Positions 17,873 to 27,503 are shown, counted from the stretch's first letter. The stretch: DNA of 64,000 bases from Pseudomonas schmalbachii (GCF_017589465.1 NZ_JAELYA010000001.1:1173364-1237363); one strand, 5' to 3'. Program-made: numbers and translations. Notes: a model not told the origin generated them from the sequence alone.

Positions 17873-18853
17873 TCAGGGCACTTGCATCAGATCCGGATCA
17901 GCCGCCGTTGCAGCAACGGGCGCACCCTGCTCATGCGGCTGGGCAATGGCAACCGGCAAGCCATCCTCGGCGGCCACAACTTCGCGCACCACATTCCAGT
18001 CCATCTGCATCTGGTTGGCGATATCTTCGCGCTGGAGCAGGGCATTGATCACCGCGGTGTGTTTATCCACTACCGACGGATCGCCCTTGTCGTCGATCGG
18101 CGCATGCGCTTCCAGATAGATCTTTCCTTCGCTCCGGCCGAACTTGTAGGGCTCATTGATGATGCGCACCGGAGTGCCTACCGGAATCATCGAGAACAAC
18201 TGGGTAACATCCCAGTTGTACATACGGAAGCAACCGTGACTGGTACGGGTACCGATGCCGAACTTCTTGTTCGAGCCATGGATCAGGTAGCCATGGAAGC
18301 CGAGATTCATCTTGAACGGGCCCAGCGGGTTATCCGGCCCCGGCGGCACCATGGCCGGCAGCGGATCGCCGTCGGCAGCGTGCTCGGCACGAATCGACGC
18401 CGGCGGATACCAGGCCGGGTCCTTGGTCTTGCTGATGACCTTGGTACTGCCCAGCGGCGAGCCCCAGCCTTCACGACCGATACCCAGGGCATAGGTGTAA
18501 ACCACGCCCTTGCCTTTCGGGTAGTAGTACAGGCGGTATTCGGCCAGGTTGATGACCACGCCTTCGCGCGGCCCAGGCGGCAGGATGAAGCGCGTCGGGA
18601 TGATCACTTCGGTGCCGGTGCCCGGCAGCCAGGCATCGACGCCCGGGTTAGCCGCGAGCATTTCCTGATAGCCGAGACCGTACTGCTCACCCAGGGCGGC
18701 GAAGGTATCCTCGTACTTGGCCTTGATGACCTGCACCTGGCCGACGATATCCTCGCCCGGCGCGGGCAACGGCAGTTCAATGGCAGAGGCATGGCCGGCC
18801 GTGAGCAGCGCGGCTAGTGACAGCGAGCAGGCGGCGAATACGCGCGACAACAT
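17873..18853 (-). CDS. periplasmic L,D-transpeptidase (ErfK/YbiS/YcfS-like)
   Basis: The 326-residue precursor has a signal peptide (cleaved near AGHASA, residues 19-24), a LysM-like region near residues 35-88 (DTFAALGEQYGLGYQEMLAANPGV), and a YkuD catalytic domain at about 97-235. The catalytic HxxxxxxSHGCFRM motif is present, with H192, H206 and nucleophile C208. Such enzymes form 3-3 crosslinks or attach Lpp-type lipoproteins to meso-diaminopimelate. The gene faces oprI at its 3' end with only 120 bp between stops, so coupling of OprI to peptidoglycan is a reasonable inference, though not proven here. Confidence 0.93.
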   Translation of the reverse strand: MLSRVFAACSLSLAALLTAGHASAIELPLPAPGEDIVGQVQVIKAKYEDTFAALGEQYGLGYQEMLAANPGVDAWLPGTGTEVIIPTRFILPPGPREGVVINLAEYRLYYYPKGKGVVYTYALGIGREGWGSPLGSTKVISKTKDPAWYPPASIRAEHAADGDPLPAMVPPGPDNPLGPFKMNLGFHGYLIHGSNKKFGIGTRTSHGCFRMYNWDVTQLFSMIPVGTPVRIINEPYKFGRSEGKIYLEAHAPIDDKGDPSVVDKHTAVINALLQREDIANQMQMDWNVVREVVAAEDGLPVAIAQPHEQGAPVAATAADPDLMQVP

Positions 18854-18925
18854 CCGGAAATCCTTGACGAAGCATTATGGCAAAGGGGCAATAGTTTACC
18901 ACTGAGCACCTGCCCGCTGGAAAGT

Positions 18926-19204
18926 TCAGCCCGTCCAGGAAAATCGCGCGCCGCGCCGTTCTTCTTCCAATTGTTTCAGACAGTCGGCACACACGCGGCG
19001 ATCGCGCAGCTGCCGCCGCTCCACTCCGCGCCAGGCGGGATGTGCCGGCAGCAATCCACCGCAAAGGGTGCGATCGGCCGAATTCCCCAGTTCGAGCTGG
19101 CGGGCGACCAGGTGCACGCGCAGCTCGCGGCAGGCGAACAGGTCGAGCTGTTCGTCGGGCTCGATCAACTGGTAGGCGTAGAGGGTCCAGGCGGGGCGCG
19201 ACAT
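18926..19204 (-). CDS. small cysteine-containing protein of unknown function
   Basis: This 92-residue protein is not recognised. It has no signal peptide. Cysteines at 25, 48, 72 and 75, the last two as CADC, with nearby histidines H31 and H55, suggest a zinc-binding fold. The second half is Arg-rich (ERRQLRDRR) with a charged tail. The ATG at 19204 has AGGAG five bases upstream, which supports it as a real gene. It lies between the L,D-transpeptidase and tesA, all on the minus strand, 65 bp from tesA. Confidence 0.75.
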   Translation of the reverse strand: MSRPAWTLYAYQLIEPDEQLDLFACRELRVHLVARQLELGNSADRTLCGGLLPAHPAWRGVERRQLRDRRVCADCLKQLEEERRGARFSWTG

Positions 19205-19269
19205 GGGGGCTCCTGAAGGGTGCGCAAACATAGCCGAAAGACCCGCGCTGTGGAAGCCCGAAACGGCCC

Positions 19270-19875
19270 TCAGAGCAGCGGTTTCAGTGTTGGCCAGAGA
19301 TTTTCCAGCAGCAGCGGCTGAGCATCGGCAGCCGGGTGGATGCCATCCGGCTGCATCAACTGCGGATTCCCACCGACGCCCTCGAGGAAGAACGGCACCA
19401 GGGCGACCTTCTGCTGCTCGGCCACCTGCTGGAAGACCTGGGCGAATGCCTGGGTGTAGCGTTCGCCATAGTTCGGCGGCAGGCGCATGCCGAGCAGGAT
19501 TACCCTGGCACCCGACTCGCGCGACGCGGAAACCATCGCGGCAAGATTCTGTTGCAAATGCATGGGCGCTATTCCGCGCAGGCCGTCATTGCCGCCCAGC
19601 TCGATCACCACCAGCTCCGGCTTCTCCTCTGCCAGCAGCGCCGGCAGGCGCGCGCGGCCCCCTGCGCTGGTGTCGCCACTGATCGATGCATTCACCACCC
19701 GATAGTCGTAGCCCTGCTCCTGCAGACGCTTCTCCAGCAGGCTGACCCAGCCCTGGCTGGTATCCAGCCCCAAACCGGCGCTGATACTATCGCCAACGAC
19801 CAACAGCGTCTGCGCCGCGGCCTGCTGAGCCAGCAGGAGCAGTGTCAGGCAACCGCTCAATAGCCATGCACGCAT
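19270..19875 (-). CDS. tesA: arylesterase / acyl-CoA thioesterase I TesA (lysophospholipase L1)
   Basis: This is a periplasmic SGNH-fold hydrolase of esters and acyl thioesters. The 201-residue precursor has a signal peptide ending near QAAAQ (residue 22), block I GDSIS with nucleophile S30, block III GGNDGL, and the block V DGIHP with catalytic Asp and His. GGAGGATCCG precedes the ATG. The start is only 10 bp from the oppositely directed ybbA start, an arrangement also found in E. coli. Confidence 0.95.
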   Translation of the reverse strand: MRAWLLSGCLTLLLLAQQAAAQTLLVVGDSISAGLGLDTSQGWVSLLEKRLQEQGYDYRVVNASISGDTSAGGRARLPALLAEEKPELVVIELGGNDGLRGIAPMHLQQNLAAMVSASRESGARVILLGMRLPPNYGERYTQAFAQVFQQVAEQQKVALVPFFLEGVGGNPQLMQPDGIHPAADAQPLLLENLWPTLKPLL

Positions 19876-19885
19876 CGGATCCTCC

Positions 19886-20575
19886 ATGAGCGCAAGCATT
19901 CTCACCGCGCAGAACCTTAGCAAGGTCGTCCCCAGTGCGGAAGGCGAGCTGACCATTCTCCACGACCTCACGCTGGAGCTTTCCCGCGGCGACAGCCTCG
20001 CCATCGTCGGCATTTCCGGCTCCGGCAAATCCACCCTGCTCGGCCTGCTCGCCGGCCTCGACGAACCCAGCTCCGGCAGCGTCCACCTGGCCGGACACAC
20101 TCTCGGCCAGCTCGACCAGGACCAGCGTGCACGAGTGCGCGCCGCCCACGTCGGCTTCGTGTTCCAGTCGTTCCAGTTGCTCGACAGCCTGAATGCCCTG
20201 GAGAACGTCATGCTGCCGCTGGAGCTGGAAGGTCGCGCCGATGCGCGCCAGCGCGCCCGCGAGCTGCTCGACCGGGTCGGCCTGGGCCAGCGCCTGAGCC
20301 ATTATCCGCGCCAGCTTTCCGGTGGCGAGCAGCAGCGCGTGGCCATCGCCCGCGCCTTCGCCGCGGAACCCGACGTGCTGTTCGCCGACGAGCCCACCGG
20401 CAACCTCGACACCACCACTGGCCAGCACATCAGCGACCTGCTCTTCGAACTCAACCGCGAGCGCGGCACCACACTGGTACTGGTCACCCACGACGAACGC
20501 CTGGCGCGCCGCTGCCGCAGACGCATCCGCCTGGAAAGCGGGCATCTGGTCGAACACGCGGAACTCTGCGAATGA
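19886..20575 (+). CDS. ybbA: ABC transporter ATP-binding protein YbbA
   Basis: This 229-residue ATPase is of the LolD/MacB-like group. It has Walker [10 protein letters not shown] at 42-50, the signature [14 protein letters not shown], Walker [13 protein letters not shown] and the H-loop VTHD. Its partner permease ybbP overlaps by four bases (ATGA). Members of this MacB-like class often work as mechanotransmission devices rather than as true importers or exporters. The E. coli complex has been linked to envelope or lipid functions together with tesA, but the substrate is not settled. Confidence 0.92.
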   Translation: MSASILTAQNLSKVVPSAEGELTILHDLTLELSRGDSLAIVGISGSGKSTLLGLLAGLDEPSSGSVHLAGHTLGQLDQDQRARVRAAHVGFVFQSFQLLDSLNALENVMLPLELEGRADARQRARELLDRVGLGQRLSHYPRQLSGGEQQRVAIARAFAAEPDVLFADEPTGNLDTTTGQHISDLLFELNRERGTTLVLVTHDERLARRCRRRIRLESGHLVEHAELCE

Positions 20576-23070
20576 CGCACCTGCCGCTGCCACGCCTGTT
20601 CGCCCTGGCGATGCGCCAATTGCTGCGCGAATCCCGCAGCGGGGAACTGCGCGTGCTGTTCTTCGCCCTGCTGATCGCGGTGGCCGCCAGCTCCGCCATC
20701 GGCTACTTCAGCGCCCGGCTGAACGGCGCCATGCTGGTCCGCGCCGCCGAGTTCCTTGGCGCCGACCTGGTCCTGAGCGGCACCCGCCCGGCCTCGCCGG
20801 AACAGGTGGAAGCGGGCCTGCGCCTGGGCCTGCAGCACGCCGGCAGCGTCGAATTCTCCAGCGTCATCACCACCGACCAGGGCATCCAGCTGAGCAGCGT
20901 CAAGGCGGTGAACGAGACCTATCCCCTGCGCGGCGAGCTGAAAAGCGCCCCCGCCCCGCTGCAGCCCGACGTGCCCGGCGGCAAGCCGCAGCCCGGGGAG
21001 CTCTGGGTCGAGTCGCGCCTGCTGGCCAGCCTCGATCTGCGCGTCGGCGACAGCGTCGACATCGGCCGGCAGAAGCTGCGCATCGCCCGCGTGCTGACCT
21101 TCGAGCCGGACCGCGCCGGCGACTTCTACAGCCTCACCCCGCGAGTGCTGATGAACATGCAGGACCTGGATGCCACCGGCGTCGTGCAGCCCGGCAGCCG
21201 GGTGCGTTACCGCGATCTTTGGGGTGGCTCCACGGACGCGCTGCAGGCCTATAGAAAGGCAGTGAGCGGCGGTCTGGAGGCCAACCAGCGCCTGCTGGAC
21301 GCCCACCACGGCAACCGGCAGATCGGCGACGCCCTTGGCCGCGCCGAGCGCTACCTGAATCTCGCCAGCCTCGCCGCGGTGCTGCTCGCCGGCGTCGCCG
21401 TGGCACTCTCGGCGAACCGCTTCGCCACCCGCCGCTACGATGCCAGCGCCCTGCTCCGCTGCCTTGGCCTGTCCCGCAGACAGACCCTCGCGCTGTATGG
21501 ATTGCAACTGTTCAGCCTGGGACTGGTCGCCAGCCTGTGTGGCGCGGTACTCGGCTGGCTGGCGCAGCTCGGCCTGTTCCAGCTGCTCGCCAATCTGCTG
21601 CCGCCGCGAGTCCCGCCGGCCGGCATCTTCCCCGCCATCGCTGGCATCGCCACCGGGTTGATCGCCCTCGCCGGCTTCGCCCTGCCGCCGCTGGCCGCGC
21701 TCGGCCGCGTGCCGCCGCTGCGGGTGCTGCGCAGCGACCTGCTGCCGGTGCCGATGCGCACCTGGATGGCGTACGGCTGCGCCATGCTCGCCCTCGGCCT
21801 GATCATGTGGCGCCTGAGCCTCGACCTGCGCCTGACCCTCGCCCTCCTCGTCGGCGGCCTGCTCGCGGCCGTGGCGCTGGGCGCAGCCCTGCTGCTTGCC
21901 CTCAACGGCCTGCGCCGCCTGCTGGAACGCGCCAGCCTGCCCTGGCGCCTCGGTCTCGGCCAGTTGCTGCGCCATCCGCTGGCCGCCGCCGGGCAGAGCC
22001 TGGCTTTCGGCCTGATCCTGCTGGCCATGGCGCTGATCGCCCTGCTACGCGGCGAACTGGTGGATACCTGGCACGAACAGCTGCCGGCCGACGCGCCCAA
22101 CCACTTCGCGCTGAACATCCTGCCGGATGAAAAGCAGTCCTTCGAAGACCGCGTGAAGGCCCTGTCGCCCCACGCCGAACCGCTGTTCCCCATGGTGCCG
22201 GGGCGCCTGGTGGCGGTGAACGGCAAGCCGGTACAGGCGCTCAGCGAGGACGTACGCAGCGAGCGCGCCCTGCAACGCGACCTCGGCCTGACCTGGTCGG
22301 CGCGGCTGCCGTCGGGCAACGCGGTGGTCGCCGGCAGTTGGTGGGATGGCTCGCGCGGGGACCTGCCCGGGGTATCCGTGGAAGAAAAGCTCGCCGGCAA
22401 CCTCGGCCTGAAGCTGGGCGACCGGCTGACCTTCAACATCGCCGGACAGACCCGCGAGGCCCGCGTGCAGAGCCTGCGCTCGGTGAAGTGGGACAACTTC
22501 CAGCCGAACTTCTTCATGGTCTTCGAGCCGGGCACCCTGTCCAACCTGCCGGTGACCTACCTGACCAGCTTCTATCTGCCGGCCAGCCAGGAGCGCGAGC
22601 TGATCGAACTGGCGCGCGCCTTCCCCACCGTCACGCTGCTGCCGGTCGATGCGCTGCTGTCGCAACTGCGCAGCATCCTCGACCAGGTCACCCTGGCGGT
22701 CGAATACGTGCTGGTGTTCGTCCTCGCCGCCGGCTTCGTGGTGCTCTTCGCCGGCCTGCAGGCGACCCTGGACGAACGCCTGCGCCAGGGCGCCCTGCTG
22801 CGCGCGCTGGGTGCCGAACGCAACCTGCTGCTGCGCACCCGGCGCAGCGAGTTCGCCCTGCTCGGCGCCGCCAGCGGCCTGCTCGCCGCGCTCGGCTGCG
22901 AAGTGGTCAGCTTCCTGCTTTACTGGCTGGTCTTCGACCTGCCGTGGCGCCCGCACTACTGGCTGCTCGGGCTGCCCGTACTGGGCGCCCTGCTGGTCGC
23001 CGGCGCCGGCCTGCTGGGCACGCGCAAGGCACTGAACATCAGCCCGTTGCGCCTGCTTCGGGAAAGCTGA
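20572..23070 (+). CDS. ybbP: ABC transporter permease YbbP
   Basis: The 832-residue permease has two FtsX/MacB-like repeats: an N-terminal membrane segment ([19 protein letters not shown]), a large periplasmic part with FSSVIT near residue 98, a central set of membrane segments at about 260-500, a second periplasmic domain at about 510-690, and three C-terminal segments ([33 protein letters not shown]). Its length agrees with YbbP of other Proteobacteria. It is translationally coupled to ybbA, and greB follows 40 bp later, probably in the same transcript. Confidence 0.92.
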   Translation: MTHLPLPRLFALAMRQLLRESRSGELRVLFFALLIAVAASSAIGYFSARLNGAMLVRAAEFLGADLVLSGTRPASPEQVEAGLRLGLQHAGSVEFSSVITTDQGIQLSSVKAVNETYPLRGELKSAPAPLQPDVPGGKPQPGELWVESRLLASLDLRVGDSVDIGRQKLRIARVLTFEPDRAGDFYSLTPRVLMNMQDLDATGVVQPGSRVRYRDLWGGSTDALQAYRKAVSGGLEANQRLLDAHHGNRQIGDALGRAERYLNLASLAAVLLAGVAVALSANRFATRRYDASALLRCLGLSRRQTLALYGLQLFSLGLVASLCGAVLGWLAQLGLFQLLANLLPPRVPPAGIFPAIAGIATGLIALAGFALPPLAALGRVPPLRVLRSDLLPVPMRTWMAYGCAMLALGLIMWRLSLDLRLTLALLVGGLLAAVALGAALLLALNGLRRLLERASLPWRLGLGQLLRHPLAAAGQSLAFGLILLAMALIALLRGELVDTWHEQLPADAPNHFALNILPDEKQSFEDRVKALSPHAEPLFPMVPGRLVAVNGKPVQALSEDVRSERALQRDLGLTWSARLPSGNAVVAGSWWDGSRGDLPGVSVEEKLAGNLGLKLGDRLTFNIAGQTREARVQSLRSVKWDNFQPNFFMVFEPGTLSNLPVTYLTSFYLPASQERELIELARAFPTVTLLPVDALLSQLRSILDQVTLAVEYVLVFVLAAGFVVLFAGLQATLDERLRQGALLRALGAERNLLLRTRRSEFALLGAASGLLAALGCEVVSFLLYWLVFDLPWRPHYWLLGLPVLGALLVAGAGLLGTRKALNISPLRLLRES

Positions 23071-23110
23071 TCGAATACACCGGAATCCCGCTGGAAACCC
23101 TCGAACACCC

Positions 23111-23608
23111 ATGAGTCGCTACCGTCCGCCGCGCACCGCCGGCACCCCCCTGATCACTCCGGAAGGCGAGGCGCGCCTGCGCGCCGAACTGCACGAACTG
23201 TGGAACGTACGCCGCCCGCAGGTCACCCAGGCGGTCAGCGAAGCCGCCGCCCTCGGCGACCGCTCGGAGAACGCCGAGTACATCTACGGCAAGAAGATGC
23301 TGCGCGAGATCGACAGCCGCGTGCGCTTCCTGCGCAAGCGCCTGGAAAACCTCAAGGTGGTGCGCGAGCGTCCGGCCGATCTGGGCAAGGTCTATTTCGG
23401 CGCCTGGGTCACCCTGGAGGACGAGGACGGCGAGCAGTCCCGCTACCGCATCGTCGGCCCGGACGAACTGGACCTGCGCAACAACCTGATCAGCATCGAC
23501 TCGCCACTGGCGCGGGCGCTGGTCGGCAAGGAACTCGACGCCGAGGTGCTGGTGCACAGCCCGGCGGGCGAGAGGTTCTGGTACATCGTCGAGATCGAGT
23601 ACCCGTAA
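23111..23608 (+). CDS. greB: transcript cleavage factor GreB
   Basis: GreB rescues backtracked RNA polymerase by stimulating cleavage of the 3' RNA end. The 165-residue protein has the N-terminal coiled coil with the acidic tip ([20 protein letters not shown], holding the two catalytic acids D and E) and the C-terminal FKBP-like domain ([31 protein letters not shown]). The YIYGKK segment and the overall length favour GreB over GreA. It is the last gene of the ybbA-ybbP-greB run; repeats follow. Confidence 0.95.
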   Translation: MSRYRPPRTAGTPLITPEGEARLRAELHELWNVRRPQVTQAVSEAAALGDRSENAEYIYGKKMLREIDSRVRFLRKRLENLKVVRERPADLGKVYFGAWVTLEDEDGEQSRYRIVGPDELDLRNNLISIDSPLARALVGKELDAEVLVHSPAGERFWYIVEIEYP

Positions 23609-23625
23609 AGCGGGCTTGGAAATCC

Positions 23626-23842
23626 TGATCGCGGGCATGGCCCGCTCCTACGGGATGGCACACCTCTGTAGGAGCAACTGCCTTGCGACCGAGGATGCTT
23701 TTTGTAGGGTGGACAACGCGAAGCTTGTCCACCGCCCCGTCGCACTGCGCTTGACGGTGGAAAGGCGGGGCGGCCATCCGTTTCGCCGTTTTCCACCCTA
23801 CGCTCTGCACGAACGAACCGTAGGGCCATGCCCGCGATCACA
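23626..23842. repeat. REP-flanked repeat block with GTAGGGTGGA element, copy 2
   Basis: A REP core (GATCGCGGGCATGGCCCGCTCCTAC, near 23626) at the left and its inverted counterpart (GGGCCATGCCCGCGATC, near 23824) at the right flank the element at 23704-23801. The element reads GTAGGGTGGACAACGCGAAG at one end and CCGTTTTCCACCCTAC at the other. In reverse complement it matches 806-889. No ORF is supported between greB and the next gene. Confidence 0.8.
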
Positions 23843-23845
23843 TGG

Positions 23846-24166
23846 TCAGAGCGCAGGCGGGCGGCGGGTGATCAGGCCCTGGCGGGCGACGCGGGTCAGT
23901 TCGCGCACCAGCGGTTCGAGCTGTTCGCGCGACGGCGCCTGGACCACGGCGAAGTCGAAGCTGTCGGTAGCGAAACGGGCGATGTCTTCCAGGCTCTGGG
24001 CGAACTGGATGAGGAAGGTGCGCGAACCGTCCCAGCGTTTCGGCCAGCCTTCGAGATAGCGAACGAGAGTCGGCTGGTGATTGCCGCCAAGGAGGATCTT
24101 CGGATTGCGGCGCACCAGTCCGGTGGTGATGGGTGCCAGGCGCACAAGGGGTGTGGGACAGGTCAT
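23846..24166 (-). CDS. conserved hypothetical protein (greB-thpR neighbour)
   Basis: The 106-residue protein is not assigned to a named family by me. It begins MTCPTPLVRLAPITTGLVRRNPKI and contains a conserved-looking block, FLIQFAQSLEDIARFATDSFDFAVV. No signal peptide or membrane segment is seen. In P. aeruginosa a hypothetical gene occupies the same place between greB and ligT/thpR, which supports it as real. The ATG at 24166 has GGCGGAG upstream at a long spacing. Confidence 0.75.
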   Translation of the reverse strand: MTCPTPLVRLAPITTGLVRRNPKILLGGNHQPTLVRYLEGWPKRWDGSRTFLIQFAQSLEDIARFATDSFDFAVVQAPSREQLEPLVRELTRVARQGLITRRPPAL

Positions 24167-24355
24167 GGTGTCATGTCTCCGCCTCTGGGGTCCTGCTGGA
24201 CGCGGCGAGAGGCACACCGAACCAGCGCTTTAGCGGTATTTCGATGCTTCGGAAGAAGCATCCGCGCCCCGCAAGTTGCTATTTAAATCGGCGCTGTGCG
24301 GCATCCTAGAGAAGCCCGGGCGATACTGTCAAGGCGACTTCCCGGGAGACCAGGC

Positions 24356-24871
24356 ATGACCACTCCACCCCTGCGGCTGTTCTTCGCCCTGCCCTGTCCG
24401 AAGGATCTGGCCAACCTGCTCTACGCCTGGCGCGAGGGCATCGGCGCGGATGGCCGGCCGGTCGATGTGGCCAACCTGCACATGACCCTGGCATTCCTCG
24501 GCTCGGTGCCGCGGGGCCGCAAGTCCGAGCTGCTGGAGCTGGGCAAGACCCTGCCGCGGGAAGCCTTCACCCTGCAGCTGGATCATCTCGGACGCTGGCG
24601 CAACGGCATCCTGCATCTATCACCCAGCATTACCCCAGAGCCGCTGCTGAATCTGGTCCATCGCCTGCGCGAGATGCTCGTCGCGCTGGACTTTCCCGTG
24701 GAGCAGCGCCCCTTCCATCCTCATCTCACCCTGGCCCGCCACAGCATCCGCTTGCCCGACGCACAGCCGTCGTTCGCCTGGCCGGTGCGCAAGATCACCC
24801 TGTTCAGTTCGGAAAACAGTCCCCGCGGCGTGCATTACCGGGCTATCGGCGACTGGTCGCTGAATCCCTAG
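24356..24871 (+). CDS. thpR: RNA 2',3'-cyclic 3'-phosphodiesterase ThpR (LigT)
   Basis: This 2H-phosphoesterase of 171 residues opens 2',3'-cyclic phosphates on RNA ends. Both catalytic HxT motifs are visible: H42-M-T44 in NLHMTLAFLG and H123-L-T125 in HPHLTLARH. The start follows CCGGGAGACCAGGC. Its stop codon overlaps the stop of the convergent LysR gene through a shared CTAG. Confidence 0.93.
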   Translation: MTTPPLRLFFALPCPKDLANLLYAWREGIGADGRPVDVANLHMTLAFLGSVPRGRKSELLELGKTLPREAFTLQLDHLGRWRNGILHLSPSITPEPLLNLVHRLREMLVALDFPVEQRPFHPHLTLARHSIRLPDAQPSFAWPVRKITLFSSENSPRGVHYRAIGDWSLNP

Positions 24872-25755
24872 CGCTCCGGCCAGATCGCGGCGAACTCCAG
24901 GAAGCGGCGCAATCCGGCCGTAGGGAACTTGTCGATATGCAGGGCGCGGAAGAAGGTGCGTTTCAGCGGACCGAGCGGAGTATCGAGCTCGACCAGTTCG
25001 CCGCGCGCCAGCTCGGCCGCCACCACGCGCCGCGACAGACAGCCCAGGCCGGCACCGCTGGCGACCAGATGCTTGATGGCCTCCGCATTGCTCACTTCCA
25101 GCGGCGCCCGCAGGCTGCCGAGGCGCGGCAGCACCTGCTGCTCGAAGGTCTCGCGAGTGCCCGAGCCCGCCTCGCGCAGCACCCAGCGGGCCTCGGCCAG
25201 TTCGTCCAGACCTGCGCATGGAAGCGCGACAAGGGGATGATCGGGTGCCGCCACCACCAGCAGCTCATCCTCGATCCATGGCGACAACTGGATCTGTGGA
25301 TGCTGGATCGGCGCTTCGATGAAGGCGACGTCCAGGCGGAATTCGCAGAGTGCCTGGAGAATGTCGCGGCTGTTGGCGACCTGCAGGTTCAGGCGGCTGT
25401 CCGGCAGTTCGGTGAGGAAGCCGGCCATCACCTGTGGCAGCAGATAGCCGCCGATGCTACGACTGGCCCCAAGGTTCAACTGCACCGGCGCGTTGTCGAA
25501 CAGCGCTTCCAGCTCCGCGCTCTGCGCCAGCAGCGCGCAGGCCTTGGGGTACAGCGCGCGGCCGTTGTCGTTCAGCGCCAGACGCTTGCCGCTGCGGTCG
25601 AACAGGCGCGTGCCGAGGGCGCGCTCCAGCTCCTGCAGCGCCTGGCTGGCGGCGGACTGGGACAACGCGATGGCGGCAGCGGCCTGGGTGACGTTGCCGT
25701 GCTCGGCGATGGCGGTGAAGGTCGCCAATTGGCGAAGGGTGATGCGCGGCGCCAT
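24868..25755 (-). CDS. LysR-family regulator, YeiE/CysB-like
   Basis: The 295-residue LysR protein has its HTH at residues 6-65 (LATFTAIAEHGNVTQAAAAIALSQSAASQALQELE) and a long effector domain with REAGSGTRETFE, the phrase shared by YeiE and CysB-like regulators that bind sulfite or sulfur-linked ligands. It is divergent from a yeiH-like transporter gene, matching the yeiE-yeiH pair of enterobacteria. A role in controlling that exporter is inferred. Confidence 0.9.
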   Translation of the reverse strand: MAPRITLRQLATFTAIAEHGNVTQAAAAIALSQSAASQALQELERALGTRLFDRSGKRLALNDNGRALYPKACALLAQSAELEALFDNAPVQLNLGASRSIGGYLLPQVMAGFLTELPDSRLNLQVANSRDILQALCEFRLDVAFIEAPIQHPQIQLSPWIEDELLVVAAPDHPLVALPCAGLDELAEARWVLREAGSGTRETFEQQVLPRLGSLRAPLEVSNAEAIKHLVASGAGLGCLSRRVVAAELARGELVELDTPLGPLKRTFFRALHIDKFPTAGLRRFLEFAAIWPER

Positions 25756-25848
25756 ATCGATAAAACCGGTCGATCCAATAAGAACAATCCGTTTTTACAC
25801 TAAGCGAGACTGGCACACCATGGGGCCACCTTACACAAGGAGCCCGTC

Positions 25849-26880
25849 ATGCCCACCCTACGCCGTATCCCCCACTTGCTGCCCGGTGCCCTGCTCTGCC
25901 TTGTCCTCGCCGGTCTCGCACGGCTTTCCATCGAGCTGCCAGGCATGCAACAACTGGGTCTCGGCAGCCTGACCCTGGCCATCCTCTTCGGCCTGCTGGT
26001 CGGCAATCTGGGCGGCGCGCGGCTCATTACGCTGAAGCCGGGCGTGGACCTGTCGCGCCAGCATCTGTTGCGCCTGGGGGTGGTGCTGTACGGCTTGCGC
26101 CTGACCTTCCAGGACATCGCCGCCCTCGGCCCCGCGGCGCTGGTCATCGATGTGCTGATGGTCGGCAGCACGCTGCTCGTCGCCTGGTGGATCGGCGTTC
26201 GCTGGCTGCGCCTGCCCCGCGAGAGCGCCCTGCTGATCGGCGCCGGCAGCGCCATCTGCGGAGCCGCGGCGGTGATGGCAAGCAGCCCGGTGCTGCGCGC
26301 CCGCGCCGAGCACACGGCGGTCGCGGTCGCCACCGTGGTGCTGTTCGGCACCCTGGCGATGCTCCTGCATCCGTTGCTGTTCAACCACCTGCCGCAGTTG
26401 TTCGCCAGCAGCAAGGCATTCGGCATCTTCAGCGGTTCGACCATCCACGAGGTGGCCCAGGTGGTGGCCGCCGGCCGCGCCATGGACCCGGCCGCCGCCG
26501 ACGCCGCGCTGATCAGCAAGATGCTGCGGGTCCTGCTGCTGGCCCCCGCGCTGCTGCTCCTCGGTCAACTCGGCAACAATGGTGAACACGGTGCAACAGG
26601 ACGACGCCTGCATATCCCCGGTTTCGCCGTCGCCTTCCTCGGCGTCACCGCCCTGCGCTCGCTGGACCTGATCCCGCACGCCTGGCTGGCGCCCCTGCAG
26701 CAACTGGACGAAGTGCTGCTCGGCATGGCCATGGCCGCGCTGGGACTGGCCACCCGCCTGGCCGACCTGCGCCGCGAAGGACCGCGTCCGCTGCTGCTGG
26801 GCGCCGGCCTGTTCGTCTTCCTGCTGCTGGGTGGCTGGCTGATCAACAGCGGCGTGCAGCACCTGTTCGGCCAGCAATGA
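25849..26880 (+). CDS. YeiH/UPF0324 putative sulfate exporter family membrane protein
   Basis: The 343-residue protein has about 10 hydrophobic segments and belongs to the PSE (UPF0324) family. Family blocks visible are TLAILFGLLVGNLGGARL, GVDLSRQHLLRLGVVLYGLRLTFQDI, LLIGAGSAICGAAAVMA and FGIFSGSTIHEVAQVVAAG. The transport role is predicted and has little direct proof. The divergent LysR gene (YeiE-like) is the probable regulator. The gene is followed by an inverted repeat and by the terminator of the convergent DoxX gene. Confidence 0.92.
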   Translation: MPTLRRIPHLLPGALLCLVLAGLARLSIELPGMQQLGLGSLTLAILFGLLVGNLGGARLITLKPGVDLSRQHLLRLGVVLYGLRLTFQDIAALGPAALVIDVLMVGSTLLVAWWIGVRWLRLPRESALLIGAGSAICGAAAVMASSPVLRARAEHTAVAVATVVLFGTLAMLLHPLLFNHLPQLFASSKAFGIFSGSTIHEVAQVVAAGRAMDPAAADAALISKMLRVLLLAPALLLLGQLGNNGEHGATGRRLHIPGFAVAFLGVTALRSLDLIPHAWLAPLQQLDEVLLGMAMAALGLATRLADLRREGPRPLLLGAGLFVFLLLGGWLINSGVQHLFGQQ

Positions 26881-26908
26881 AAAAGGGTTCCTGGCGGATT
26901 ATCGGGAC

Positions 26909-26990
26909 GTAGGTTGGCGCTGAGCGCAGCGAAGCCCAACGGTGCAGTGCCGGGCTGACGTTGGGCTTCGCTGCGCTCAGCCCAACCTAC
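26909..26990. repeat. GTAGGTTGG inverted repeat, copy B
   Basis: An arm GTAGGTTGGCGCTGAGC + GCAGCGAAGCCCAAC and its complement enclose a loop of about 20 bp. The arms are nearly perfect. It lies 28 bp after the yeiH-like stop. Confidence 0.88.
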
Positions 26991-27017
26991 GCTCTACGGG
27001 AGAGACTTTTCGGACGC

Positions 27018-27050
27018 AAAAAAGGCGGACCCTTTCGGTGTCCGCCCCTT
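27018..27050 (-). terminator. terminator of the DoxX gene
   Basis: On the minus strand a GGCGGAC/GTCCGCC stem with an ACCGAAAGG loop is followed by TTTTTT. Confidence 0.85.
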
Positions 27051-27068
27051 CGATGCGACTTCCGGGAA

Positions 27069-27503
27069 TCAGCTGGAAAGCTTGCCGTCCAGCGAGAAGC
27101 GACCGGCGCCGCTGACCAGCAGAGCGACGCTGATCATCAGCAGGGTCAGGGCGTATTCGTAGCCGTTGTTGGTGATGAAGAAGCCGTTGGCGATATGCAC
27201 ACTGAAGATCGCCACGCCCATGGTGAAGATCAGCGCCACCGCTGCCGGGCGCACCAGCAGTCCGATCACCAGCGCCAGGCCGCCGAAGAATTCCGCACTG
27301 CCGGCCAGCGCCGCCATCAGGTAGCCCGGCGTCACGCCGAGGGACTCCAGCCACTGGCCCATGCCCTGCAGCCCCGGGCCGCCGAACGCGCCGAACAGCT
27401 TCTGCGAACCGTGGGCCATGAAGGTCAGGCCGGTGGTAATGCGCAGGATTGCCAGGCCGATGCCGGCGTTGGTGGAAAGAATCGATTTGATCAGTGAGTT
27501 CAT
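27069..27503 (-). CDS. DoxX-family inner membrane protein
   Basis: This 144-residue protein has four hydrophobic segments of the DoxX/DoxD type: ILRITTGLTFMAHGSQKLFG, SAEFFGGLALVIGLLVRPAAVALIFTMGVAIF, and others. The GxQKLFGxFGGPG block is characteristic. Family members are linked to quinone- or thiol-related redox processes and pigment loss, but no reaction is assigned here. AAGGATGCGCC precedes the ATG. It stands alone between two intergenic regions. Confidence 0.9.
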   Translation of the reverse strand: MNSLIKSILSTNAGIGLAILRITTGLTFMAHGSQKLFGAFGGPGLQGMGQWLESLGVTPGYLMAALAGSAEFFGGLALVIGLLVRPAAVALIFTMGVAIFSVHIANGFFITNNGYEYALTLLMISVALLVSGAGRFSLDGKLSS

